This document shows, piece by piece, positions 32,480 through 43,329 of a stretch of 64,000 nucleotides of DNA. The stretch lies in assembly GCA_964023275.1 (NCBI GenBank), contig OZ029917.1, positions 20,557,988-20,621,987 of the forward strand, written 5' to 3'. Numbering within the stretch: the stretch's first letter is position 1; each line of letters opens with the position of its first letter. Under the pieces are notes generated by a model. It did no database searches, had not been told where the DNA came from, and saw only the letters and a list, made by a program, of their open reading frames with translations. Source of the DNA: Norana najaformis (lineage: Eukaryota; Annelida; Clitellata; Crassiclitellata; Hormogastridae). The position numbers were made by a program, and so were the translations under genes.

Positions 32480-32815
32480 CTACTTTCTTCCACTTCTTAT
32501 TTCTTTACTTCACCTCTTTCTGATTATGCGCTGGTCTTTCACTCAAGACTGAAAACATTTCGATTCTATAAATCTTATCTTGATTCTGCCTCTTCTCCTT
32601 GTCTCTTCTCGCTTCAGTTTCAAACACCATCCACTGTAGCCGTCCGACTGTCTGACTGCCTGACTCCTGGATCTTGACCCGGAACCGAACCCTTTTGCCT
32701 ATTGATTTTGTTTTGACTGAGCGCCTGTAAATAAGGTGGTTCACACGACTTAGCTTTCGTTGGGCGCTGTAGAAATCTGGAGATTGCGATTACGATTATA
32801 ACATTATAATCCTTT
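32480..32815 (+). mobile_element. LINE family A 3' end including RT C-terminus
   Basis: The frame LVFHSRLKTFRFYKSYLDSA is the end of a LINE ORF2. It is followed by the family 3' UTR (gactcctggatcttgacccg...tttgttttgactgagcgcct) and ends gggcgctgtagaaatctgga, then gattacgatta. With the inverted copy at 32895-33010 it forms a tail-to-tail pair. Confidence 0.8.
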
Positions 32816-32894
32816 TTAGTGATACGCATGTTTGGGCTATTTACTAGGTTTCCCTGCCCATAAATTGCCAACTTTGTTTCCTTTCACAGTGTCG

Positions 32895-33010
32895 TAATCG
32901 AATTCGTCATCCCGAGTTTTCTACAGCGCCCAACGAAAGTCACGTCACGGGAACCAGCTTATTCACAAGCGCTCAGACGAAACAAAATCAGTAGGCAAAG
33001 AAGGTCCGGT
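32895..33010 (-). repeat. LINE 3'-end family A copy
   Basis: Plus strand: gttttctacagcgcccaacg, aaagtcacgtcacggg, ccagcttattcacaagcgct and caaaatcagtaggcaaag. It is inverted relative to the copy 80 bp to its left. Confidence 0.8.
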
Positions 33011-33639
33011 ATTATCGTGGCAGTTTTCAGTGTGCACACTCTGTGGTCAACCTTCGCCCAAACCAGTTTGGGCCAACTCAGTGATGTGGACATCAATAAC
33101 CTAATGTGGGTAATAGCCAGATTAACCCTATTTGATCGGCCTAGCACGACCGACCTATGTCTAGAGCTTATCGTCTCCTTAAGACAATCTCTTTCTCAGC
33201 GAATAATGTTAATTTGATCGATATTTTGTTTCTTATCAAAGAGGCGTAATATAACGCCGTAATACGTTAGCTTCAGGCCATAACTCAATAACCTAACCAT
33301 GCGAATTTTAATAAAGCGCGAAAACTGAACCTTGTAAGGAGGACATAATTGAATTATAGTTGTATTGTAGTCTATGAGATCCTTTGTGGCCTCTGTGGTC
33401 GTTTATTAAATTTCTTTGGATTGGCCGTACGCCTATTATTAACTTCAAGTTTATCCAAAGATGTTGGTTTATCTGGATTTGCCTCTGCATAATTCGTAGT
33501 ATATCTTTGGTCCCTACTCCCTCCGCACAGAAGTTATTTGTGAGAGCTGCGAACAAAATTTGGCTGCGAGGTATCAGTGTGGATGCAGCGAGCGCGGATG
33601 CGGCGAAGAGTTCTTGGTTGAGGTGGTTGAACCGGGGAT

Positions 33640-33958
33640 CCTTCTAGAACCTGTCAGAGGCAGAGAGGCGCGCAGCCGTCCGAGCGGAGTTCAGTCAAAG
33701 CGGCCCTGGCCTCATTGTTTTGGCCGCCGGCAATGACGAATCGGCTAATGGGGTGGGGAGAGCAACGACGAAGGCTTAGTTGTTTGGCGGATCTTAGACC
33801 TTTGGACGATACGAGAGACAGTGAACAAGGAGATACAGAAAAAACGGAGAGTGGTGTTGTACGATCTAAGAAACCCTTGAATCTCTAGATTTCATTTTGT
33901 TCAAAGACCACAAACGGAAGGGACGGAAGACGAAAGGACCAATCCCTGGAAACAGAAA
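33640..33958 (+). promoter_or_regulatory. CpG-rich block ending in a strong splice donor: candidate noncoding first exon
   Basis: 33570-33800 is CpG-richer than its surroundings (cagcgagcgcggatgcggcg, ggcgcgcagccgtccgagcg). The sequence ends CAGAAA|gtaagt at 33958. A 51-codon open frame starts at the ATG in gccggcaatgacg (about 33733) and stops before the donor; it may be a uORF or chance. The simplest partner is the acceptor ttattgacag at 37756, 95 bp upstream of the 84-residue ORF. This is inference. Confidence 0.35.
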
Positions 33959-34139
33959 GTAAGTTCATTTTGAAATTCAGGACAGTCGACAAAAGTCGAC
34001 ACATTTATCTGAATGTGATTCTGGCTAATATTAAACACAACCCACCCTATCCTCGCCTCTTCTCTCTGGTCTCCTGGCAATCGGACTTGGTTCTTGACAT
34101 GGCATCTTTGGACAACCCTACGGACTTGACGTAGCTCTC

Positions 34140-34200
34140 GTGAATAAGCTGGTACCCTGCGCGTAGCATTTAAGCAGCGCTTTAGAAATTTTGAATTTCG
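34140..34200 (+). repeat. LINE 3'-end family A trace
   Basis: cgtgaataagctggtaccct then gcgctttagaaatttt are diverged pieces of the family end. Confidence 0.4.
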
Positions 34201-35149
34201 CAGTGCGTATGCCGGAACGAATACGAGGTATTTCGAAATTAAATGAATTGGACCGCTGATATGGAATGCTTTGCCACAATATATTCAACAGTTGCTTTCT
34301 TTGCTGTTAATTAAACTACAACTGCGTAAATTTCAGAATGATGAATAACAAGCGTTGTCTGAATATCTTAATCAAGTGCGACTTTTTTCTTTATTTTGTT
34401 GTTTCGTTTTGAAGGTCATGTTTATGTCCTTGTGATTTTCATTGAAGTTTTAAAGTGTATATATAACAACGTCGCCCTAATTAAACAGGCCTATGGTCCC
34501 TTCTGAGTCTACTGCTTGCTTCATATATTCTAAATATGTTTCGTATTAAACTTGTATATGGGTTGTTGTATGTATTTTTTGGATCAATAAACAAAAGTTT
34601 ATGATTATGATTATTCCAACGATAATTAATCATTGAAGACACATTCTTTTCAAGTCTTCATGATCATCTTTATTTCCTGACGTCAGCCACTAGATGGATG
34701 TGATTGCAATTCTTTTCAGTTATTTTTCATATCTATGTACGTAGTTCTCATGTTTCATTCAAGTTTTGCTGTGTCTTCTTTTGTATTGTCTAGCCAGCAT
34801 AGTCCACATGGTCTTCTATTGTTCCTCTTTCCTTCGAATCTTGCATGTAGAGCATTTTGTTGGATTTGTTTAGCAGGCATTCTTTCCAGACCATCTGAGT
34901 GTTTGCCAAACACGTTTATGTTCTTGTCTTTCCCTATTTTGTTATTTCCCTAGTTCTCCATATCTTAATAATATTTCTGAATGCTTATCTTTTTTGCTAA
35001 CTGAATATGTGACCATTATTATTAGACCTCCAAGACAGATGAATTCATCTACCTGTTTCACTGATTTTATACATTTCACATCATTCTTCACATCTACACA
35101 CACACCCGTATGCTGTAGAATGCTTGTTTGAAGTCAGTGAAGTTGAAGT

Positions 35150-35940
35150 CAGTGAAGTTGAAGACTTTCTGGTTATATGTGATGCTTTTCTCAAGTATTG
35201 GTCTCATTAGAAGACTGAAGAGAGAGAGCGAGAAAGCAGGACTATACTTCAATATAAAGAAAACGAAGATCATGACAACAGCTGAGGAGGGCAGTTTTAT
35301 GGTGGATGGAGAGGAATTAGAGACGGTAACAAGCTTTACATTCTTGGGATCAGTAGTAGAAAGAGAAGGAAAGTGCGATATGGAAATAAACCGAAGGGTG
35401 GCGATTGGAAAAGCCGCAATGAATGGACTAGAAAAAATATGGAAAGACAAACATGTGAGCACAGACACGAAAAAAAGATTGGTGAGGGCCTTGATTATAC
35501 CAACAGTAACATACGGCAGTGAGACGTGGACAACGACCAAGAAAATAGAGAAAAAAATCAATGCTTGTGAAATGTGGATATGGAGGAAGATGCTGAGAAC
35601 ATCATGGATGGAGAAAAGGACTAATGAATGGGTACGCATGGCGATTGGAATTGAGCAAGATGAGACGTTACAACAAACAGTGCTAAAATCAAAGCTGAGG
35701 TTCTTTGGACATGTTATGAGACCAGATGGATTGGAAAAAGAAATGATGCTGGCTTGTGAAGAGGGAAAGAGAAAACAAGGGAGACCAAGGAAAAAATGGA
35801 TGGACAAGATACACGAAGCAATTGGAATGAACTTGGCACAACTAAGGGACGCGACATTGGAAAGAAAGAAATGGAGAAGATTGATCATGACGGTCGCTAG
35901 AGCTCAAAGAGCTGACAGCACAAGGTGACAAGGTGATAAT
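35150..35940 (+). mobile_element. 5'-truncated LINE inserted in the older LINE, RT C-terminal ORF intact
   Basis: A continuous frame at 35128-35928 includes GLYFNIKKTKIMTT, VTSFTFLGSVVEREGKCDME, PTVTYGSETWTTTKK, KLRFFGHVMRPDGLEKEMML and KQGRPRKKWMDKIHEAIGMN. This is the end of the RT palm, the thumb and the C-terminal region of an endonuclease-RT protein. It ends ADSTR, stop, then aggtgacaaggtgataatgg. The uninterrupted frame suggests a younger insertion. A duplicated gaagtcagtgaagttgaa at 35129-35165 lies at the left junction. Confidence 0.8.
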
Positions 35941-36287
35941 GGCTGGTCTGTTTTGCTTCACCCTGGTATGAACCCGGTTCTTCTCTCTTCTTCTTGCTTT
36001 CTCTCTCTCTCAGCATATTTTGTCATTCGATCTTGTATCGTTTTGGCAATTACTGCAGTCTTGTGGATCTCCCTGTCTTTTGTAAATTGGAATGATTATC
36101 ATTTTTCCCCAACATTCAGGTATTTTCTTTGTCTTGTTGAATCTTTGTAACAAGGTTATGCATAGCAACTGTTTCTACTTCTCGAAGTATCCACTCTTGA
36201 GGCATCTGTTGGTCTGTGTTGGTTATGGGCATCTGTCAGAAATCTGTGGAACTGTCAGCTGTTCGAAATATTCCTTTCATGAATCCT

Positions 36288-36308
36288 CTGTGTGTGTGTG
36301 TGTGTGTT
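36288..36308. repeat. (GT)n microsatellite
   Basis: A run of about 10 tg units lies within the older LINE. Confidence 0.9.
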
Positions 36309-36899
36309 CATTGTCACTTCTAATACTTCAGCATTTGAGTCCATGATAAAACTTTGTGCTCACACACTGTTGACTAGTAGTTTTCTTACTGTAGACTTCC
36401 TGAAAGCTTCTGCTTCTGTACATTTTTGGTCCATCCTGTTGTGTTCGCCTCCATAGTTTCCTTCTTATTTCTCTCGTGGGCCAGTTGAATTTTTTCAAGA
36501 CTATAGTGTTAGTCTGCAACTTGGCTATGTTTTTTCTTTCCTCCTTGAGTTCTAGCACTTTGTCTGATATCAGCTGGTCTTTAGGATTCTTTGAAGCTCA
36601 TCTGAGTGCTGTTTGTATTCCTTGTTTTATCTTTCTCCTCTTGCTTCTAAGGCGTTTTGATCACTATTTTGATCACAGATTCTTGTTATTGTACTCGATG
36701 TTCTCTGTTGGTTGGATTCAGTCTCCCTTAGCCTTCTCTTCAGGTTAGTGAATACTAGCTTGTGATCAGAACCAATTTGAGCGTCGAATGACCTGCAGTT
36801 TGTGATGATACCATAAACACTTCCATCGTCAGCATCACCTTGTCTCCCTTTCTCCCTTGACTTCAAGCCTCCAGTTTCAACCTGACACTGAAACTGACT

Positions 36900-37755
36900 A
36901 AATAACCTGTATTAGCTTCACCTATGCCCCAATTAAGGCTTAATTTGGTTTCCCCGAGACCACAGTATTAGTGTAGCACTGAGAAATTCTGGTGATTTAC
37001 AGTACACTACATTAAATCAGTATTTTTGGGTGAATGTGGATTAATATCTTGTGTAGTGTTCTAACCATATGTATTAGAAATTATTAAATTCCACGAGATT
37101 TAGCAGAAGTTAGAATTTCATCTAGCCCATCCCAGAACTGCGGAAAACGGTCTTCAAGCGCTTAAGGAAGGAGGAGGGGGAGAGGGAAGGAAGCTCCCAT
37201 ACTGATTCTCCGAATTTGTTGGTGACAACTAACTGGCTGACTAAAAATTATATACCATCCATTGCATTCTGTTTTCTTGGGTCTAAAGAGATGGTAGAAA
37301 TCTAAATGAGAGTCATAAGGTTTCTTGTAGAGGTCATGTTTCCTAGAAAGCATTATGCTGTAGTTAAAAACTGCCCTAGTGAAATTAGCAACATTAATTT
37401 GCAGTACAGTGTGTGATCATTGTGCCAGTATTCCTAGTGTATCCATCTAAACGTTATACACATTTTGTTGAAGCACCAACAGAACAATAACCACACAGGA
37501 GATCCTTGATTTGCGTGGACAGCTACTTTCATTTAATATATAAACCAACTATGCATCACAATAAGTTGTTCTTGGCTAACAAATGACAAACGGCTTTCGA
37601 ATGGTTCTCAATGCATATGAAACTGAATTTGGGTTAACGAGTGTCTATGAAGCTGCAGAATATTACACACAGAATGCTCTTATTTTAATTATTTATTTAA
37701 CATGCTTGATCTAAGTGTATTTTTATTTCTGACAAAAAGTTCTGTTTTATTGACA
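36900..37755. other. No gene recognised
   Basis: AT-rich noncoding DNA. If the candidate first exon at 33640-33958 is real, this is the end of its intron. Confidence 0.5.
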
Positions 37756-37850
37756 GGATAAATCAAAGAGACGCTGGGAATCAGAAACTTCTCACGACTC
37801 CTTTCCATATAATCTTTGTCTCTGACTTTTGACATTTTCTACTGGCCTTG

Positions 37851-38105
37851 ATGGCATCAAAGGCAGCATCATCAAAACTCCTGGCAGCCATTACGCTGAT
37901 TGTGGTGCTTGGGATAACGGCAGTCTCTCTATTTATATGGATGGCTGCAATTCACTGGTCAGACCTGACTGGACTGAGTGTAGCCGTCATCTTCATCCTT
38001 CTCACTGTTGCTCAAGCAGGACTGTCTGTTGTGTGGTGGAGAGCACCCCAGAGGAAGGCACAGCCGCCGGCAGATGAGAGGTGTCCATTAGAAGCACAGA
38101 CGTAA
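37851..38105 (+). CDS. Small two-helix membrane protein (84 residues), unrecognised
   Basis: The ORF starts ATG at 37851 (MASKAASSKLLAAITLIVVL) and ends CPLEAQT with TAA. Two hydrophobic helices are predicted by eye: residues about 11-33 (LLAAITLIVVLGITAVSLF) and 40-62 (LTGLSVAVIFILLTVAQAGL). They are separated by a short WMAAIHWSD loop and followed by a basic, polar tail RAPQRKAQPPADER. Both termini would lie on the same side. An acceptor-like ttattgacag lies at 37756, suggesting a spliced 5' UTR. The helix spacing and the basic tail after helix 2 look like real protein. I do not recognise the family. Confidence 0.6.
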   Translation: MASKAASSKLLAAITLIVVLGITAVSLFIWMAAIHWSDLTGLSVAVIFILLTVAQAGLSVVWWRAPQRKAQPPADERCPLEAQT

Positions 38106-38554
38106 AACGACTCCCAACGTTCAGTTGTCACAGGAATGAGCGTTACAAATGATGGTGTGGTTCCCTTCCGTGCAGTCGAACCATTCCAAATGCAAACCCT
38201 AAACTTTGAAGCATACACACTTTATGCTAATTTATAACTAATAACATTGATAAATATTACACAATAATAATTGTCTTCATTATTACCTTTACTATTATTC
38301 CTGCCTAATATGACCTTGATGGATTTTTTAAAAAATGTCCAGGAATCACAGATAACAGACATCTAGAGTTGTTGAAGTTCTGGCAGGCAAAATTGTTGCA
38401 GAAAGCAACAGCAGTGAGGTGCTGAATGTTTTTCTGTTTCATAATTACTAGTAACAAGTTTTATGTAGCATTAATATATTAATGTTTATTAATATTATTA
38501 ATGACTGCATTAATATACGACATATAGTTTGTAGCAAGACTGAGGGCAGAGAAA

Positions 38555-38710
38555 ATGGCACTACACAACTAGAAATTTGACTGTGAAACAAAATCTGATG
38601 AACTATTTTTACTCTGAATTTTAAAGTATTGTGCTTTGGTGCATTCTTTACTTCCTGTGGAAAGCTGCGCCATGCCCTAGCTCCAGTAACTGCTAAACGG
38701 CAGCTCACAA
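38555..38710 (-). mobile_element. LINE RT C-terminal fragment
   Basis: The minus frame reads RLAVTGARAWRSFPQEVKNA then NTLKFRVKIVHQIL, the same ORF2 end signature as other LINE relics here but from a different family (FPQEVKNAP). Confidence 0.7.
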
Positions 38711-38884
38711 CTGCTTTGTAGGCATTGTCAAGCCATTGTAAACTGGCTCAACCAGTTTAGCACCGGCCCCTAGTTTATTTTCAGCAAGAGGTGCTGTGTG
38801 TGAATTTACCAAAGCACTTCTGAAACTGTACATCTGAAAATTATGAAAATGCATTAAAACTCGTTAGTTGCTTGTAATCGTAAG

Positions 38885-39150
38885 CTAGTAGTAACGTCTA
38901 ACACGCTGGTGTCTGATGCACAAGGCACTGACTGATGGCTTACCGAAGCCAAAACTGCAATCAAGTGAATATCCACAGAAATTTTATATATTTAGTTTAG
39001 CTTTATGCATGAGGCTAATAATAGTATTAATAATTAGTAACTTCTAACATTTATGTGTCTGATGCACGAGGCATCAACTGCATCATCAGTGCACCAAAGC
39101 CTAGCCACAGTCAGGTCAATATCTAGATGGTCAGTCCCAAAGTATTTCAG
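38885..39150. repeat. Two copies of interspersed repeat family C
   Basis: 38885-38985 and 39035-39150 both contain taacttctaac/taacgtctaac, gtgtctgatgcacaaggca and tcaggtcaatatc. A third copy is at 49287-49390. Confidence 0.7.
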
Positions 39151-39459
39151 CAGCAGGATGGGCAAAGAACCACAGAAATAGGGAATTGATTCTTGTAATG
39201 TGCATGTGACTGGCTCTGGGAAAGCGAGTGTTGAGTAAGATGCCTCACTTTTTCTGATTTTTATTCAACGAAAATGCAATGTGTTCAATTCAGTTTAATC
39301 TACTGCACTGTGCAAATATTCCAAGCATACCAAAGATATTGTCAGTTGAACATCATGACTATCAAATATATAATTCTGAGAAATATGAGGTTATCAGTGG
39401 GACATCCTATCTCCTTGACAATCAGTATGTAAGATGCACCTAATTAAATTAAAATTGGC

Positions 39460-39725
39460 CGATGTCATCGTAATCGTAATTCTGAGATTTCTACAGGGCT
39501 CAACGAAAGCCACGTCGCGGGTACAAGCATATTCACAAAACAAAATCGATAGGTGAAAGGGTTCAGTTCCAGGTCAAGATCCAAGCAAGAGTCAGGCAGG
39601 CAGGCAGTCAGATGAATGGTGTTTCTGATTGTCCATCCAAGTCAGTTTGAGAGACAGCGTGGCAGCTATGGGGATGGTGCTTGGGGTTGGAGAGGAGAGA
39701 TAAGAGGAAGAAGGGGTGAATTATG
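39460..39725 (-). repeat. LINE 3'-end family A copy (subfamily with GCTGCCACGCTGTCTCTC)
   Basis: Plus strand: cgtaattctgagatttctac, agggctcaacgaaagccacg, then ggcaggcaggcagtcag and gagagacagcgtggcagcta. It shares its upstream part with the copy at 11985-12235. Confidence 0.85.
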
Positions 39726-40143
39726 TTGAACCTCAATATAATTTTAGAAGTTTATCTTTTCTAAATAATTGCCACACGTATACATGTAATAACTTTAACA
39801 AATCTGTTTTTATGCAAAAACAATGAACCATTTGTCACCGAAAGTGACCAGCAGCACAGCATATTCTTATTTAGAAGTTTTCTAGCTTTGATAGAAACTT
39901 CTAGCTGTTCACCAGTCAGAAGCAATGTCTGGTCTTCAACGGAACTACAAAACCAACGTGTGAGGAGTTGTTGTATCATCTAACAACTTCTGCATTTCAT
40001 CCACTAACCTAACCATTAGAAAATCAGTCAGGACTTTTGAGACCTGATCTAGCAACAGTTGAATTTCCTTCACAACAATTCACTCCTTACCATAACTTCT
40101 CTTGTCAACTGCCAGGATGCAGAAGACTTTTCCAAAAGCAAAA

Positions 40144-40329
40144 TCAATCCTTAAGTTCTTCTAGATCCGTCTTTATTGTGGCCTCCTGCACACCAGGCGA
40201 TGCCACATCTACCGAGACATTTTTTCGGATGACCTTTGCATAGAAACCAAACATCAGAGCCACTACTGGTGGAATTGCCAGTACAGTGACTATATTCTTA
40301 CGAATGAAGTCGGCAACGTGCTTCACCAT
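40144..40329 (-). CDS. Small single-pass membrane protein (61 residues), unrecognised
   Basis: ATG at 40327-40329, immediately after an acceptor-like acattttgtag; stop TGA at 40144. The protein begins MVKHVADFIRKNIVTVLAIP, has one hydrophobic helix (about residues 13-31), then a basic AKVIRKN and an acidic end TIKTDLEELKD. Helix followed by a positive flank, with a short N-terminus, resembles small mitochondrial inner-membrane or SMIM-type proteins (inference). An intron just before the ATG and clean codon usage favour a real gene. The 5' UTR exon may lie near 40900-41000, where CpG and CCAAT-like motifs occur. Confidence 0.6.
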   Translation of the reverse strand: MVKHVADFIRKNIVTVLAIPPVVALMFGFYAKVIRKNVSVDVASPGVQEATIKTDLEELKD

Positions 40330-40474
40330 CTACAAAATGTACAAATCGAAAAAAAAAATATTTGTAAGTAGGGCTGTTTACATCAAACAGACTGAAACCT
40401 ATCATGAAACCTTTCATGCTGCAACAGTTAAATCAATTGCATGTTCAGTAGTACTGAGCTTAGTACCTTATTGC

Positions 40475-40545
40475 TGTTCTTTAGCTCATTTGTGATGTTA
40501 AAAGCGCTATATAAATAGGCAGATGCATACATACATACAAGTTCT
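40475..40545 (+). repeat. LINE-like 3' terminus with (CATA)n tail
   Basis: agcgctatataaataggcag then atgcatacatacatac. GCGCTATATAAAT plus a simple-sequence tail is the usual 3' end of CR1/L2-like elements here. Confidence 0.55.
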
Positions 40546-41609
40546 CCACAGATTGGAAATAGTAGTGCTGGGTAGAAGACCTCTGAGCAGAAGCCTATTG
40601 GCTCAGGAAACTGCATCACAATGGGAATGGTCTGAGCTGTGGAACAAGAATGTCACCCCATTGCTCAAGAAATCGCACCTTCCCGCCACTCCTGATATCA
40701 GTGCTTCTGCACACGTATTTCGACAAAGCAATAAAAAATTAGAAACGTGCAGGCAAGGTCAAGGTTGTCGGAACTTGTTTTCCTGTAGCCGTTCCAGTTT
40801 TAAATGTGGGATGGCAAGCATAGACGTTTGTCGTCCCAATTTTCAGACCAACTTGTTAAAAAGTAAAATTTTAAATGGTCGGATACGTTGCAATACGTGT
40901 TTTAATTTGGCCTATGCGCAATATTGGTTAATTGTGTTTGTTATCATCAGCGATCTCCGGCGGCTCATTCCCAATGCCTTTGGCGACACGCTTTCTCCTC
41001 AACTGAAGAATAAGCCGTTCAAAAACCACTCCAAAGCCCGCGGATGAGGTTCTACGTTAAATCAAAGTTTAAAGGACAGACTACTACATGTCGCGCAGCT
41101 ATACAGTAACTCGAACGTATTCGTATTCGACGTCAGACGCTACATAGTGCACAAACAAGTGATAATCGGGGATCGTCACGTTTGTTTTGCACTGCATACA
41201 AAGACACAAAACCCGTTTTCAGTTTAAACCCATCCGACAGCAACTAGAAAAAACATTACGCACGACGTAATTAATGGCTTACTATCTATAATATAAATTC
41301 CAACGACAAAACTATGCTAAAAAGTTCAAAACATCTATATATTATCTATTGCTACCATAGATATAATAATGTTATTATATCTATGATTGCTACAATTAAC
41401 CACGAGCTCAACACAGGGTGCTATAAATGTCCGTTCCCAGTACGTCCCGAGTAATTTGATATGATGCAAATATTTTGCATTTCAGAATTTGCTGCTGTCA
41501 CATAAGAGCTCCTTTAGGAGACCAGCTTAATTACCGGCGCCCAAACAAATCATTTCAGTTTGTGCATCAAAATAATCCAACCACATACCCTTAAACTAAA
41601 AGTTTGCTG

Positions 41610-41800
41610 CGTCAAACAACGCCTCGGTGCATGAGGATCCCAGGTTCGCGTCCCGGTCGTGGGTTAATTCAGAGATTGGAATCTCGGGCTAGTAAGGTCC
41701 GTGCGCGGGGACCTTAAATGGCGTGTAGTGGTGGTGAAGGATTTCACCCGTGCGCGGGTGGAGGCCATATGGACGCTATAGAAAAATTTGTACAATTTAC
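41610..41800 (+). repeat. tRNA-derived SINE (family B)
   Basis: acgcctcggtgcatgaggat, caggttcgcgtcccggtcgt (B box), ggaatctcgggctagtaagg and ggtggaggccatatggacgc. It is the closest match to 32210-32428 and is followed directly by the inverted LINE family A copy. Confidence 0.85.
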
Positions 41801-41809
41801 AATTTTACA

Positions 41810-42070
41810 ATTTACGTAATTCTAAACGTTAAGTCGCGAGAAACAGCTTATTCACAGGCACTCGGTCGAAACAAACAATCGATAGGCAGGAAGGATTCCT
41901 TTCTAGGTCAAATCCAAGAGTCCGGCAGGCAGGCAAGGAGTCACAAGGCTACGGTGGGTGCATAGAACATGGTAAGAAGAAAAATCAGGATAGAATCTGC
42001 GGAAGGGCCGGAAGCGGGGTGTTTTCAGTTTTGAGTGAAAGACCTGAACAGAGATTTCGGGAGTGAATTG
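41810..42070 (-). repeat. LINE 3'-end family A copy
   Basis: Plus strand: aagtcgcgagaaacagctta, cgaaacaaacaatcgatagg, caggcaggcaaggagtcac and ttcagttttgagtgaaagac. The last part is the reverse complement of the LINE ORF2 end. Confidence 0.8.
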
Positions 42071-42079
42071 ATGGTGAGA

Positions 42080-43130
42080 TCATATTATGGATCAGATAAT
42101 AATTATCGTAATGCTGGTGGGAGTTTATTCCAGAAGGGTGAAGCAGCTATGACTATGGAGCGATTTCCAAATTTTAAGAATGAGGTTATAAGGCTATGAT
42201 TGGCCAAACGTTAGGCCACGCCCATACTTACAACACATTCGTGGTACGGACATTGCCACAGGCGCGCAGTCGTACGTATAGACCTATGACCAGAGGAGAA
42301 CCTTGATAGCTGGACATTGTTGCGGAGTGGCACGCGGGGCGGGTAGGCTAGAATGCCGCCTGCATGTCCCACCTGCAACAGATGTTACAATAGGAGTGTT
42401 CCATTTCGGGAGGGAACTCCAGCTTATAATAGGCGCGAGTGTGAGTTAATTTCAGTCCGGCTTCTGGTTTTGACCCTGTTGGTCGTTCTGCTGTGTTGAG
42501 GGATCGGACTCAGGAGATGTTCTAGATCACGTTGTAACGTGGACACTTTTGAAGTTTATTCTGTCTCCCGCCGTGGATGACCTGTTCGTGTGAAGTTGAC
42601 GCTATGTTTTGTTGAATCTCTGATGTTCGTTGGACCGCTGTGGTCGTTTTTCTGTGTACACATGAGTCTGATTTCGCTTGTAAATATATGCCATTCTAAC
42701 TACTGCGGGTGTTTATTGACATCTCTATACAAACGCGCAACAACATGCATAGCGGTATACTGGCAGTATCTGTAGCATTCTGGTATCGTAGCATCGTACA
42801 ATAAAGTAGTATAGTAGCCTATCATACAAAGCGTGATGTTCAAGAGGTGACCGAGGGGAGAAGTGTTAGGGGAGACGAGGAGTGAGTTGAACGGAGTGGT
42901 TGAATTATAGATAACTGACGAAGATAAGGATGGGTTGGAAGGAGTGAAATGTGTTGTAGGTAAGTGATAGGACTTTGTACTCTATTCGTTCAAGTATTTT
43001 TAGCCAGTGAAGTTATTTGAGACAGGGTTGATATGATGGTGTTTTGTGGTTTGGTGACAGCACGAGCAACGGCATTCTGGATGGCTTGAAGGCGGTTCAT
43101 CTGGGTTGTGTCTAAAGCAGTAGTCTAGTT
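42080..43130. other. No coding gene recognised
   Basis: The GC-moderate stretch at 42240-42780 lacks ORFs and might be an LTR or SINE-like repeat. No inverted ends or tRNA primer site could be identified. Confidence 0.4.
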
Positions 43131-43139
43131 TTACATGGA

Positions 43140-43325
43140 CCATCTGAAACACCATTCATCTGACTGTCTGCCTGCCTGACTCTTGCTTGGATCTTGACCT
43201 GGAACTGAACCCTTTCTGACTACCTATTTTGTTTTGTGAATAAGCTGGTTCCCGCGACTTGGCTTTCGTTGCGAGCTGTAGAAATCTCTAGTTTACGATT
43301 ACGATTATGATTACCATTACTGTGA
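43140..43325 (+). repeat. LINE 3'-end family A copy
   Basis: accattcatctgactgtctg, cctgcctgactcttgcttgg, ataagctggttcccgcgact and gctgtagaaatctctag followed by ttacgattacgatta. Confidence 0.85.
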
Positions 43326-43329
43326 CTGA

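Larger units (their letters stand above)
34620..36900 (-). mobile_element. Degenerate non-LTR retrotransposon (host of a nested LINE)
   Basis: Read on the minus strand from right to left: the end of the endonuclease domain (RSFDAQIGSDHKLVFTNLKR, about 36700-36810), the RT N-terminal block (IPIYKRQGDPQDCSN, about 36040-36090), RT motif A (FTDFKQAFYSI, about 35108-35140) and the C-terminal region (VDEFICLGGLI; GKHSDGLERM) down to about 34760. Stops and frameshifts are frequent. Between the RT N-terminal block and motif A it is interrupted by the plus-strand LINE at 35150-35940. Confidence 0.7.

Noticed and set aside
35094-35888. 264-codon minus-strand frame
   Set aside because: Mostly the antisense of the nested plus-strand LINE; only its last few codons (FTDFKQAFYSI) are a real RT motif, of the older LINE.
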